Assembly: GCF_022605725.1 (NCBI RefSeq)
Contig: NC_065551.1
Coordinates: forward strand, 32,364,001-32,428,000
Direction of reading: 5' to 3'
From: Anthonomus grandis grandis
Lineage: Eukaryota > Arthropoda > Insecta > Coleoptera > Curculionidae
Length of the DNA: 64,000 bases
Positions within the stretch are counted from its first letter, which is position 1; every line of letters starts with the position of its first letter. Under the pieces are notes generated by a model. That model did no database searches. It saw only the letters and a list, made by a program, of their open reading frames with translations, and was not told where the DNA came from. A program made the position numbers and the translations under genes. Shown one piece after another: positions 1 through 12,379 of the stretch.

Positions 1-1620
1 TATGCCATACAGGTTCTATCTTATGATGAACCTGTGTAAACGGTTCTCTATAATCAAGGTTGTATTATTATACAACATAGGTTTATATTATTATGCTACA
101 ATGTTGTATATGATTATTTATTTACCTTCATGATGAATAAATTTGTTTTAAATTGAATTGAATTTTCTAAATTGATTTTTGCTATAAGTGCCGTAATACC
201 CAATAAAATAAGTAACTCAAGATACGTTACTATTGAAATGAATAACCGGTATGAAGTGAAATACTGGTGAAATGAAATACCGGTAAAAATTTTAGAATGC
301 TTGTATAAATTGTCTGCAATTAAAAGAAATTTCCGAGGCGAGAATTTAAAAATGGTGACGTAAAATTAAGTTTTTTCAGTAAATCTGGACGTGTCTTAGA
401 CTAATTGAAACAAAAATACTAATTAGGCAACACTTTTAATTGAATCATAATTAAATCTTACTAGAAGTTCGTCATTGCAATAGCCTTGTAGACGATATAC
501 GCCATCATGTTTAAAACTTCACTGTATATTCTCTTCTAAACTGGAAGAATGCACAGCATAACCAGGAGCTATACAATAGCGCCGTACTCAAGTTAAGCAC
601 TAACGTAAAAATTAAACGGTAATTTAGCAGTGTCTATCTGTTGAAAATCCTTGGTAGAACGGACTATAAATCCAAACGTCCGCAAAGATTCTGACACAAT
701 AATATGATAATCAAGCAAGACAATCGGTTACTTTAATTACTAAAATTGGTTACTTCGTATAAGATACAACAACGAACTCGTTTAGTTTAAGTGCAGATTA
801 TTAACAATACACCAGTGATTAATTCGACTTAAGTATGTTATAATAGCAAGACAGTCGTTAATAGATTTTATTTTAGGTATCGGTATAGAGCAAGTAATTT
901 AAGAAAAGTAAGGCTCCAATGTCATTTATAAAAATACTGAAAAGCAAAGGCCCAAACAGCGAACCTTACGACTTTAACACTTGAGGTTGTTAAATATTCT
1001 CTATGAATGAAAGTTGCAATTAATGAATCTTAACCGAACATACCGACAACGCCAACGGGAAAGGTAATATTTGAAGAGATTTTAAATTAATTCAGGAAAA
1101 CCAAAATTAGATAATTGAACCAAAAGGATTCCATGATCAAGTTCATTGTTGTGAAAAATCCATAATGATTCGTCACAAATTTATTCTAAACTTGCAGGAT
1201 ACATGAGGGTATCTTAACAATTTTTCTTCAAAAAATTGTACTGATTAGGCTAAGATTGTATTGTACTGATTAACTGATTATCATGTACTGTGCCATTTAT
1301 CTCAGTAATTAAAGAGCTTATTTTAGTTGAAAAACTCTAACTATTCAACTTTCGTTTTGCAACTAAACTAAATCCGAAATGTTATGAATACAGGATGTCA
1401 ATTTTCAAAAACTTTCGATCTTTGAAAGCAAAAAATGAGAAAAACTAAATTTAGTACAAATTTCAGGTAAGTAAGAGAAGAAGAACTAACATATTTAGGT
1501 CTTAAGGTGAGCAACTCTTTGGGCTCCATACTCCTCAAACCCCAAATCTTAAATAGCATTATCCTATTTGTGATACCTCAAATTAAAGGTCTTTTCATCT
1601 GCACAATACATTTTCTTATA
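1..1620. other. AT-rich non-coding DNA, no gene seen
   Basis: No credible coding frame, RNA gene or repeat array was recognised. Small hairpins occur at the very start (CAGGTTC...GAACCTG within positions 10-36, and ACAACAT...ATGTTGT near 73-110), but nothing ties them to a named element. Confidence 0.5.
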
Positions 1621-1623
1621 GGA

Positions 1624-1809
1624 CTAAAAACTAAAATTTTGTAAAATGGTGTTAAATAAAAGATGCTCGAAACGCATTGCATTTTCACCAAGGGTTCTTC
1701 CTGCTTGTGTCATAACAGTTTTTAAGTGACCTAAGAGAAAAAAAAAATCGACGGGTGTTAGATCGGGTGATCTTGGCGCCCATTCGATTGAGCCTCTTCT
1801 TTCAATGGA
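1624..1809 (-). pseudogene. IS630-Tc1-mariner-like transposase fossil (C-terminal part)
   Basis: A 61-residue frame on the - strand ends at a TAG (1624-1626) and is bounded upstream by a TAA (1810-1812). It reads WAPRSPDLTPVDFF followed by LLGHLK, then an FEHLL tail. This matches the C-terminal part of insect IS630-Tc1-mariner-type transposases, where W-PPRSPDLTPLDFFLWG-LK surrounds the last catalytic acid and FEHLL lies near the end. The last catalytic position (D in VDFF) is kept, but a run of ten T has added a residue after it. The stretch between LK and FEHLL is too short, so an internal deletion is likely. The N-terminal DNA-binding part and the first two catalytic acids are missing. It is a dead remnant; the exact subfamily is uncertain. 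Confidence 0.7.
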
Positions 1810-4800
1810 TTATTTAAATATTGCCGTGAGATCTTTTAGATATTTCGGCTGCTAATTAGATGGAAAATGATGATGGACATATACTAATAGAAATGTATAT
1901 AAATGAATATTTTCGAAAAACTTAATAATTAAAATTCATCTATAGTTCAATTTTTGTTTTGTCTTTTTTTTTAGGCATGATTGAAATGGTTATTATTAGT
2001 ATTGTTACTAATAATTTTCAGTCTATAAATATTTATTTATTTGTTTTCTATATGGGTATATCTGTTTTTTATTAAAAAAAATTGTATATGTATTATAATT
2101 CCTACGTAGAACATATAAAGGTGTCAAAAAGAGACGACCGTCATTACTTAGAAAAACTTAAAATTGTTTCCAATTTCCGGAAAATTCAAGAAATGAAAGG
2201 TAAATGTACAGAATATATAGAAAAATACTCCGAAAGCACAGGATACTATTCTCAAATTTTCATTAAAAAGATATAAAAATATTTGGATTTAATTCAACTC
2301 ATATAGCTTCAAGGGGTTCAAAGTGCATTAAATATATAAGAAATTGTATGAACAATTAAAAAAAAGTAAATGCCTGAAATGTAATTACAATTAATTTGAA
2401 ATAAATAAATCATATAAATACCTGGAATAGAAATGACTTTCAATATCTAGAAGAAACTTAAAATATAAATACATTAAATTTTAATTTAACTTAACATGTG
2501 TATTTTTATTCAAAAATAAATATCTCGAATAAAATCGAATTTGATTCTCACTATTTCTGGAACACACAAAGAATTAATTAATTTCCAGATATGATTTTAT
2601 GTAATTATAAAACCGACGTAAAACTTTTATGGTACTCCATCATAAAAATTTATTACGTTCTTTTTTTCGCTTTAAATCTTATTTAATTCGAAATTAAAAA
2701 TCCAAAGACGCAATAAATAAAAATACACATAAAACCTCGTTCCGCTAAGAAGAACCTTATTCCGAGTAAATAAACCAATCTTTCATCTTGGCACGGAAAT
2801 TAAAGCTTCAGCAAAATAAATGAGTTTAATGTTAGATTTGTTCAGAGACTAGTTTCGGAAACTCATCAGAAACTTCTAATTTTGTTTGTTTATTTGCGTG
2901 TGCTTTTTTCGACATAATTAACTCGTCAAAACTGCATTTTTATTTAAAATATCATTCGCCGATGACTCTGGCACGTCCAGTAATAATTATCGCTAAAATT
3001 TGAATGGCTCGCCTATGTATTCCGAGCCTTCAATTGCATTATATCAATAGATCTGATATAGCATAAAACTTCATTATTCAATTTAATATGCGCGTATTGA
3101 ATATATTTCGATTTAAGCATAATCCTGCAATAGAGCTTGATTGATTGAATCGGCTTAATAGAGTGGTAATTTAGTACTGTAAATACGTTAAATAGAATCC
3201 TTACTAAAAATACAGGAAAAAAGTCATGGCATGCATAATTCATTCATTGTAACATATTCTTTAATTTCCGCCTACAAATACCGAAAACTTTAGATGTGCC
3301 ATTTGATAAGAGCAAACAAAACTTCCAGACTAATTCCAGTTTCGAATTTATCACGCACGTATAGAAATTTCTCAAGAAAATTGCGGTTTATCCCCAATGG
3401 GCTAAATTAATGTTTATATACGGAACTATATTTCATATAGAAGGTCGTTTTATTTGCTTTAGGTTTTACGAAGAAGAATATTCATGAAAGGAGAGTTTAT
3501 TTTAGTTTATTTATAGGGTTGAAATTTTTGTTGGTTATTTAGTCTTACTGTATGAAAAATAGAATTAAAAATATGTTTTTTAAGGACAGATCTCATTAAG
3601 CTAGACACTTTCTTTTTTTAGATATTATGTTTGATTTTAGTTATGATAAAGTAACCCAATGAGTTTTTTTAATTTTTTTGAAATACGGGTGTGTAGATAA
3701 TTGAATTTTACCTATAACCATAGATTTTTTATTTAAAAAAATATATTGTAGAAGATACATACCACTAGAAATAATTTTGTCTATTTGCCTTATTAAAAAT
3801 AAGACTTTTCTCACTGTGTCACAATGCACTGGTAATATTAAAAGAATCTGATTTACCCAAGATATTTAAGGTCTGTATATTATCCATGTAAACCAATGAT
3901 AATATAGTCCAAGGAAGCTAAATCAGAACTTCTTAGACGAAAAGCTTTTGGTCGAAGTTGCTCACTTAATGCTTTAGAAAATTCAATGCTTTTACCAGCA
4001 AAGTGAGGAGAAACATGCAACTGTCAAAGGAACAAATCATGTGATAATCCACTTCTAGTAGTAAAGGTCTTGATTTTTAGGTTTTTCGAAAATCGCATGT
4101 GAATTCCATAACGGCACAATTAATTTTTATTATACAAAAATTCCAGGAACCCTTAGGGAATAATCTATGTCATATCTTTAAATATTCCTGAAATATCTTA
4201 GTTGAATGTCCTATTCTATGCTAATTTTTATTATAAAAAAAATAACCAACCCTAAAAGGAAACTCTTAGGAAAAGAACAATGAAAATATTTAATGTGGTT
4301 CTCGGGTTATGCGTAAAAATACCGATTAATGGATAATATTAATGTAATTAACAAAATTGCCTCATAGATTCTAAGGTACAATAAATGTTTTGATATAAAA
4401 ATATTGGAGAAGAAATTGTCTTTTATAGATATTAAAATGATTTTAAAAAATTATACAAAACACCTGTAACATTTTTTTTTATTATATATCCCTTTACTGG
4501 TGACCCTATATTTAATTACATTAATGGAAACTAGGAGTCTGTCAGACTCTCAGCTCAAAAAAGCTGATTAAAAAAAATGTTTCTAATATAATATTTTATT
4601 TTAACAAAACAGCATTAATAATTTGCATATATCATTTATTTAAAAAGAAAAACTAAGCTATTATATAACAAAATAATCTTTAATTAATTCAAAATAACAC
4701 TTTCTGCCCTTAAAACTGAGTATATTTTATATAAAAAATATCAAAACATAAATTCTACAGGAAATCTGCAAATAAACAAAATAATGGTAAAAATAATTAT

Positions 4801-5090
4801 TCTCGTTCTTTGTTAGTGCAATTTATACACAATTTTTAAGAATATTGCAAATAAACTAGTTTCTGTTAATAGGTACGTGAATACGGAGTCTTTCTCTCTA
4901 ATTTTAATGGACATATTTTCGTATTTTAAGATTTTTTTGATGTTCAACAACTGCGGGTAGATCATTAATTCTTTAATTTGCTTTTATAGCGTTAAAATTT
5001 CAAATCTTCGACGCAAATGTGAAGAAACCAATTCGTCTACTAAATTTTCAATAAACCGAAATCGGCTTCAATTATTTTCCGGCAAAGAAG
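1810..5090. other. AT-rich non-coding DNA
   Basis: No gene was recognised. Short open frames near 2082-2276, 3013-3243 and 3641-3829 have low-complexity, lysine/isoleucine-rich composition, no domain and no splice or promoter context. The 2760-3480 part looks less repetitive than its surroundings. Confidence 0.5.
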
Positions 5091-5898
5091 TAAAATTGTG
5101 AAATTTTAAGAAAAAAAACTTTTCTCAAAAAAAATTGTTTTTCTCATTGCTCTATACAATTTTTAAAAAACGCTGAAACTGATGTCCAGTCAATTTATTC
5201 CAGAAATATGTGTACATTTTTAAAAGTTAATTTTTGCTAATTTCTGAATTATGGACATTTTGTGAAATTTTTTGAAAAAAAAAACATAACTTTCCTCAAA
5301 AAAAATTGTTTTTCTCATTGCTCTATACATTTTTTGAAAAACGCTGAAACAGGTATCCAGTCAATTTATTCCAAAAATACGTGTACCAATTTTCAAAATT
5401 TTATTTTGGCTAATTTTTGAGTTATGGGCATTTTGTAAAAATATTAGAAAAATATAATTTTCAATTTTTTTTATTTTGGCTAATTTTTGGGTTATGGGCT
5501 TTTTGGGAAATTCCTAGAAAAAAACAATACTTTCCTCGAAAAAAATGGTTTTCTCAATATATTTTTTGGAAAACGCTAAAATAGGTTTCCAGTCAAATTA
5601 TTCCAGGAATATGTGCGCCAATTTTTAAAATATAATTTTGGATAATTTTTCAGTTATGGTCATAATGTGAAATTTTTAGAAAAAACATTCCTTTCCTCAA
5701 AAAATTTGTTTTTCTCATTACTCTATACATTTTTTGGAAAACGCGGAAGCTGGTAATTGGTTAATTTATTCCAGGAATACATGTATCAATTTTCAAAATT
5801 TTTTATTTTGACTAATTTTTGAGTTATGGGCTATTTGTGAAATTAAAAAAAAAACATTACTTTCCTCAAAAAAAAATTGTTTTTCTTATTACTCTATA

Positions 5899-6351
5899 TA
5901 TTCCCACCTTAGGTATGCCATTTGCTTCCGTGGTAATGCAGCTGCCTACCTTCTACAAATGCTGCTTGTTTTGCAGAAGCGTGCTGTACGTTACATCTGT
6001 GGGGCTAAACCAAGAGATTCCTGTCGCCCATTATTTGTTAGGCTGGGCATACACACTGTCTTCTCCCTTTACATTCAAGAAGTGGATTGCTTACTTTTTG
6101 CAAATCGCTTTAAATTTATAACCCCAAATCCAAGATACTTAACGCGTCAAGTGAACGATCTAAATCTTCCAATCCCCTCCTCCACATTAACTAAAAAATC
6201 TATGTTCTACGAGGGAATCAAAATTTTCAATCGTTTACCAGGTGGAATCAGGGAGGTAACATGTATTGACACTTTTAAACGTAAATTGAAAATACTTTTG
6301 ACCGAAAAATGTTACTACTCACTGGATGAACACCACGTCGACACATTCTAA
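5899..6351 (+). pseudogene. 5'-truncated non-LTR retrotransposon, C-terminus of the reverse transcriptase ORF
   Basis: The frame is open from about 5899 to the TAA ending at 6351 (about 150 residues). The 5' half reads YAICFRGN, then LVLQKRAVRYICGAKPRDSC, and the 3' half has the STLTKKSMFYEGIKIFN-LP block and the FKRKLK-LL-EKCYYS-DE terminus. These are the signatures of the end of the ORF2 protein of jockey/CR1-like LINEs, downstream of the RT domain. The palm motifs are absent, so the copy is a typical 5'-truncated insertion. It lies inside a unit of the 168-bp satellite. About 250-280 bp of probable 3' untranslated sequence follows, ending near 6630 in a T-rich stretch where satellite sequence resumes. 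No in-frame stop breaks the remaining frame, so the insertion is not very old. Confidence 0.8.
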
Positions 6352-6630
6352 TTTTCCCTAAGTGTAAGTTTACAGTATTTGAATTTTATTTGAATTATTT
6401 GTATGGTTAGAATTCTTTGCTGTCTTATACTTGAGGGGATAATTATGGAATTTAATTTACTTTTTATGTATTTTTTTTCTGCTGTTCTTATGTATTGTTT
6501 TCTGATGTTTGTTTTAGAACTCGAGTGTGTATGGGGTGTAGTGGTTAAGTTTAGTGGTAGTAACTTAAGGTAGCTTTCTTTAGAACATTTTTTCTTTGTT
6601 AATAACAATAAGGCATGTTTTTTTTTTATT
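6352..6630 (+). mobile_element. Probable 3' UTR of the truncated LINE
   Basis: This follows the LINE stop codon without satellite similarity. Satellite units resume at the AAAAGACGCGGAAGCTGG block around 6635. The last bases are T-rich (GCATGTTTTTTTTTTATTTT), with no clear poly(A) on the + strand. The extent comes from where the satellite stops and restarts; target-site duplications could not be resolved in this A/T-rich target. Confidence 0.55.
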
Positions 6631-7545
6631 TTTTAAAAGACGCGGAAGCTGGTATTTAGTTAATTTATTCCAGGGATATGTGTATCAATTTTCAAAATTT
6701 TATTTTGGCTAATTTTTGAGTTATGGGCATTTTGTGAAATTTTTAGAAAAAAACATTACTTTCCTCAAAAAAAGTTGTTTTTCTTATTACTCTGTACATT
6801 TTTTGAAAAACGCGGAAACAGGTAATTAGTTAATTTATTCCAGGAATACGTGTATCAATTTTCAAAATTTTTTATTTTGACTAATTTTTGAGAAAAAACA
6901 TTACTTTCCTCAAAAAATTTGTTTTTCTACTCTAATATAATAACTCTATATATATAATATATAATTAATAGAATATTATTCTATTATATATAATTTAGTA
7001 GAATATTTTATATTATATAAAAAGGTATCCAGTCAAATTATTTTAGGGATATGTGTACCAATTTTTAAAATTTAAATTTGGCTAATTATTGAGTTATGGG
7101 CTTTTTGTGAAATTCTTAGAAAAAAACAATACTTTCCTCAAAAAAATTGTTTTTCTCAATACTCTATATATTTTTTGGAAAACGCTAAAATAGGTTTCCA
7201 GTCGAATTATTCCAGAAATACGTGCACCAATTTTCAAAATTTTATTTTGGGTATTTTTTGAGTTGTGAACATTTTGTAGAAATATTATAAAAAAACATTA
7301 CTTTCGTCAAAAAAAATTGTTTCGTCAAAAAAAAATTTGGAAAACACTAAAATAGCTATTCAGTCAAATTATTCTAGGATTATATGTACCAATTTTCAAA
7401 ATTTTAGTTTGGCTAAATTTTGAGTTGTGAGTACTTTGTTCAATTTTTTATAAAAAAAATAACATTTCTCCAAAACTATTTTTTGACAACTTCTACATAT
7501 TTTGAAAAACGCTTAGATAGGTACCTATTGAAACCATTTGAAGAA

Positions 7546-9585
7546 CCCATATACAAATTTTTAAAATTTAATTGTAACTTTTTCTTGTTGAACCTTTTTC
7601 CAAAAAAAATTACTAATAAGAAAACGGTTAAGGAAACTGTCATACATAAGAGTGCGTTAAAGATAATATTGACCATTAAACAAGTAAAAAATAGAAACGT
7701 AAAAAAACACTTCATAAGTTTTCCCTATAAAATCCATGACCTAAAAAGTGGCTCTTAGACGAGATTTTTGCTGATTTTTCCTAACCTACAACCGCTAAAG
7801 TAATTTTTTTTTGAGAAAAAAAAATCAAGAGGCTTCAGTCGTTTAAAAAATATTCAAAAATAACTTCAATTTTTTTAAAAAGCCTAAAAACTCCAACTTG
7901 GAAATATGTATATAAAATAACTTCCTGGAAAAAGTAAAAAACTACCTTCTGGTACTAACTATCTGAAATTAATACAAAATGGACTAGGAATTAAAAAGGC
8001 TGCAGTTACCTGAAAAATATTAATACTTACAGCAATGTCTCCTGATTAATTTATTGTTTAAAAAAATACATTTTTCTTAACGAACATATAAAAATAGAAA
8101 TAGAAGGATTTTTTAAAGGACATACTAAGAACGCTTAAACGATTCACGGATTCTGTCAGACACATGGTCACTAGTTAAAATAAAAATACGTGTTTTCAAA
8201 ATACATCAATTGATCATCCTTTAAGAGACATAGTATTTTTGCAACATTTGCTCTTACACCATCAATATTGATTGCATTCCTTATATTTAATTCACTATCC
8301 AACTTATTCCCTCAACAAACAACGAAAGGTTCTTTAGCCCCTTTACAAAATCTCATAAATTCCTGATCAAATTCAAATACCTTTGCCAGAACATCTAATC
8401 TAATCGAGCCCTAATTAAGTCCATCAGCTACAACTAAAAAGGGAAATATCCTTTACTACGTATTCTGTCAAATTTCAAAGGGAGGGAAATTTGAAATATT
8501 TACCAGCTAGAACCGCGATGCTGATTTTAATGAATTTTAAATGAAACCGATGCCCCTCCCTGTCGTGTGAATTAACAGTTCGTTATACAGGTTTTCATTT
8601 GAATAACTCGAGGGGGCAGGGAATTCCAGCGGGATACGGCTTTAATTCCGACTTATTTTCTGGCTGAACAAAACACGATCTAGTGAAATTGAGTTTTAAA
8701 TCAAAAGTTTCTGTAGGGAAAAAATGGAATTTGAATTGTTCAAGTTTTAATTTGGTTTGGAGACATTAGTTATTTTTGTTGATTTATTCAAATGTTTGTT
8801 GCTTTTTATAGAAAAGGATCTTGGTAACTACTTGGTGATATCAGTTTTCCGTTGGATCTAAACTTTCTAGAATTAAACTGAACTCAACTAAACTGGTAGG
8901 ACAAAGGTCTGAAGAAATGCGAAAAGGTTGAAACATCTAAAAACCAAGATATCGGAAAACCAAGAAAAACTAAGAAAAATGTTGATGAAACTAGAGGAGA
9001 AGACGGCAACAGTCGTACTCCAGATGAATCTTTCAATGAGAAGGATGCTATGTATAGCAGGAGATTATAGTATTCTGAATGCAATATGAAAAATTGAAGA
9101 ATTATGTTTAACAGTATAGTGTAATAATAGCATACTAATGATATGTGTTCAATTTAACTTAGAAAAGAACAGTAGACAATCTTTTATATTTAGTTTTCTT
9201 AAATATTAAAGCGATAAAAAGGAAAAAAAAAATGTTGTCCCAAGTAGTTAAATTTTATGGTGTAGAAATATAGAATAGCAGTAGAAATCATATATTGGTA
9301 ACTTTGTTTATAGAGTTTTTTTTCAAGTGTATATAAAGGACCTATAAAGAATTATTCTATTTATGTTTTTTAAAAATGTGTTTCGAAAATAAGTGAAGTT
9401 ATAAATTTAATGTTTTTGAAACTTGGTTGTATACAAGATGATATTCCAAGTTATTTTATAAAGAAATCTGTATATACGAGTATGCATTCAAAGTCAAATT
9501 TGTAAACTAATTTGTAATCTATTTGCTCAAAAATTAACCTGTTGGTATACTCAATGGGAAACAGCATGACTTTGTTAAAAACAGA
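7546..9585. other. AT-rich non-coding DNA
   Basis: Nothing coding was recognised. Open frames at 7420-7758 (both strands) and 8884-9084 are chance runs over degraded satellite or AT-rich DNA. The 8240-8720 part is less repetitive and slightly more GC-rich, with no identifiable content. Confidence 0.5.
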
Positions 9586-9589
9586 TCAA

Positions 9590-11960
9590 AACTATTAGAT
9601 ATATTTTAAAAAAATTAGAAATAAATAAAGGGCCAAGACAATAATAAAATTAAACAAGAAAACCGAGAAAACTCGAAAATATTTTTAAAAATAGTGATAA
9701 AACTGGAAAAAAGAAGGCGTAAAGTGACTATTTCCAAGATCTAATATAAGAAAAAATCTTCCAGGCACTCCAGGCTTCAACCGCCTGGAAGAAATTAAAA
9801 ATGCCATCAACATATAACTGAAAAATAATTGACTGAACGGGGTTTAGTCAAGAAAAAAACCCAAATATTCATAGAAATCAAGTTTTTTGTCCAGGCATTC
9901 CTGGCTTCAGCTGCCTGGAAGAAATCAAGAATTTCATTAACTTATAATTAAAAAATAATCAAAAACACTTTTAGACTATGCGGGAGTTAGTGAAGAAGAA
10001 ACCCCAAATATTCATAGAAATCGAGTTTTTCCTTCAGACGTTTTAATTACTCCTGGACTCAACTCCCTAAAAGAAACCTACAATTTTATTGTATTAACTG
10101 CTAAACAGGGATTTTCATGGCATATCTGGAAATGTTAGTAAAAAAAAAATAAAGACAAATAAATTGGGAAAACAATAATAAAATTAACCAAGAAAACCGA
10201 GAAAACTAAAAAATAACAACTTTTAAAAACAGTGATAAACTGGAAAAAAAGGGCGTAAGGGTGAGTTTTTCAAGATCTAGTATATGCCCAATCTCAAAAA
10301 AACAAAAATATTCTTCCAGGCACTCCAGGCTTTAGCTGCCTGGAAGAAATCGAAAATTTGATTAACTCATAATTTAAAACACTTTTAGACTAAGCGGAAC
10401 TTAATGAAGAAGAAACCCCAAATATTCATAGAAATCGAGTTTTTCCTTCAGACGTTTTAATTACTCCTGGACTCAACTCCCTGAAAGAAACCTACAGTTA
10501 TCTTAACTGCTAAAAAGGGATTTTCATGACATATCCAAAAATACTAGTATAAAAAATAAAAAAATAAAAACTAATAAATTGAGAAAACAATAATAAAATA
10601 AACCAAGAAAACCGAGGAAAGTAAAGAGGAAAAAATACTTTTAAAAACAGTAATAACACTGGAAAAAAAAGGATTAAAGTGACTATTACTAAGATCTAGT
10701 AACTGCCTATTCTCAAAAAACCAAAAATATTCTTCCAGGCACTTCTGCCTTCAACTGCCTGGAAGAAAGCGAAAATTTCATTAACTCATAATTATAAAAT
10801 ATTTAAAAACACTTTTAGAATAAGCGGGACTTAGTAAAGAAGAAACCCTAAATATTCATAAAAATTGAGTTTTTTTTCCAGGCACTCCTGGCTTTAACTG
10901 CCTCGAAGAAATCGAAAATTTCATTAACTCGTCATTAAAAAATAATTAAAAAACATTTTTAGAATAAGCGGGAATTGTGAAGAAGAAAACCCAAATATTC
11001 ATAAAAATCGAGTTTTTCTCTCAGGCACTCCTGGCTTTAACTGCCTGGAAGAAATCGAAAATTTCATTAACTCATAATTAAAAAATAATTAAAAACACTT
11101 TTAGACTAAGCATGACTTAATGAAGAAGAAACCTCAAATATTCATAGAAATTGAGTTTTTTTCTAGATATTCCTGGCTTCAATTGCCTGGAAGGAATCAA
11201 AAATTCCATCAACTCATAATTAAAAACACTTTTAGACTAAGCGGGACTTAATAAAGAAGAAACCCCAAATATTCATAGAAATCGAGTTTTTCTTTCAGGA
11301 ACTCCTGGCTTCAACTGCCTGGAAGAAATCGAAAATTTCATTAACTTATAATGAAAAAATAATTAAAAAAACTTTTAGAATATTCAGGACTTAGTGAAGA
11401 AGAAACCCCAAATATTCATAGAAATCGATTTTTTCTTCCAGGCACTCCTAGCATCAGTTGCCTGGAAGAAATCGAAAATTTCATTAACTCATAATTAAAA
11501 AATAATTAAAAACACTTTTAGACTAAGCGGGACTTAGTGAAAAAGAAAACCCAAATATTCATAAAAATCAAGTTTTTCTTCCAGGCATTCCTGGCTTCAG
11601 CTGCCTGAAAGAAATCAAAAATTTCATTAACTCCTAATTAAAAAATAATTATCTGAATATATCTGAGCATATCTGAAAATGTTGGTATAAAAAATTAAAA
11701 AAAATAAAGACAAATAAATTGGGAAATCAATAATAAGATTAAATAAGAAAACCGAGAAAACTAAAAAACACTTTTAAAAACAGTAATAAAACTGAAAAAA
11801 GAAGGCGTAAGGTAATTATTTTCATGATCTAGTACTAGTAAATGCCTAATCTTAAAGAAAAAGCAGAAAAAGTAGTTGGCATCATCTGCCTGGAAGATTC
11901 AATCAAAATTTCATTACACTTTTGAAATCCAAGATAAAACTGGAAAAAGGTGGTGTAAAG
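9590..11960 (+). repeat. Composite tandem array with TTCCAGGCA/TGCCTGGAA units (about 143 bp)
   Basis: The basic unit of about 140-145 bp reads TTCCAGGCACTCCTGGCTTC, then AACTGCCTGGAAGAAATCG, AAAATTTCATTAACTCATAA, an A-rich stretch, CACTTTTAGACTAAGCGGGA, GAAGAAGAAACCCCAAATAT and TCATAGAAATCGAGTTTTT. The CCTGGAAG-type block occurs near 9783, 9911, 10338, 10757, 10901, 11041, 11184, 11318, 11460 and 11602. A second, longer header block (AATAATAAAATTAA, AACCGAGAAAACT, AAACTGGAAAAAAGAAGG, AAGATCTAGTA) precedes groups of units near 9640, 10175, 10590 and 11735. Each unit carries the motif in inverted orientation (TTCCAGGCA...TGCCTGGAA) and could form a hairpin. No coding potential. Confidence 0.85.
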
Positions 11961-12048
11961 TGACGCAAAAATATTTTTATTCGTATAGGAGCTCATTGAT
12001 TCATTCTGCCTGGAAGAAACTAAATATTACCTTAACTACTGAAAACTT

Positions 12049-12370
12049 GATTGCTCCAAGGCCTTTGATAGAGTGGACCATAACCTTTTGGTGACAAACC
12101 TAATAAGTCTTGGAGGTCGGTAGTGGAGTGGCTGATTAGCTACATAGTTTTCTTTGTGATAGAACACAAAGTTTAATTTTTAAAGTTTCCACAAGGGTCC
12201 CATTGCGGACCTCTCTCAATTTATAAGACATAATTTAATTTTTATATTTACAGACGATGCATAAATTTTTCGGCGTACGATAACAATAGCTGGGTGTAAA
12301 ACAAATTATATAGACCTTAATATAAATAAATGTTCCAAAATGTCTCTATATAGTTTCTGATCTCTCCTAA
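12049..12370 (+). pseudogene. Non-LTR retrotransposon reverse transcriptase fossil (palm domain)
   Basis: Conceptual translation gives DCSKAFDRVDHNLLVTNL (DFSKAFDRVDH is the RT block carrying the first catalytic Asp). It then reads VEWLISYI, PQGSHCGPLS (the PQGS-LGPLLF block), FTDDA (the F-A-DD catalytic block, followed at once by a stop) and LNINKCSKMS. The order is that of a jockey/CR1-like RT palm. Frameshifts and stops (TAG after LGGR, TAA after FTDDA) and shortened spacing show it is dead. It abuts the end of the composite array. It might derive from the same broad class as the LINE tail at 5.9 kb, but the two pieces do not overlap so this cannot be tested here. Confidence 0.75.
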
Positions 12371-12379
12371 AGTTATTTC

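Larger units (their letters stand above)
5092..7545. repeat. Tandem satellite, about 168-bp unit, interrupted by a LINE tail
   Basis: A diverged unit recurs. It consists of a CCTCAAAAAAAATTG block, TTTTTCTCATT-CTCTATA, AAAACGC-GAAAC-GGT, CCAGTCAATTTATTCCAG, GTGTACCAATTTTCAAAATT and TTTTTGAGTTATGGGC. The CCTCAAAA block sits near 5126, 5295, 5535, 5697, 5866, 6766, 6908, 7137 and 7305, so the basic spacing is about 168 bp with some deletions and partial duplications. The LINE fragment at 5897-6630 splits one unit, so the array predates that insertion. An AT-only inverted stretch lies at 6925-7020. Units degrade past 7400. Confidence 0.85.

Noticed and set aside
5819..6121. 100-codon + frame overlapping the LINE tail
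   Set aside because: Wrong frame; the LINE signatures are in the other + frame from about 5899 to 6351.
7420..7758. 112-codon frame and the opposite 79-codon frame
   Set aside because: Lies over decayed satellite and AT-rich DNA; composition is Lys/Phe/Asn-rich as expected from A/T runs.
11876..12094. 72-codon + frame over the end of the composite array and the RT fossil
   Set aside because: It is in a different frame from the RT motifs and joins repeat sequence to fossil sequence.
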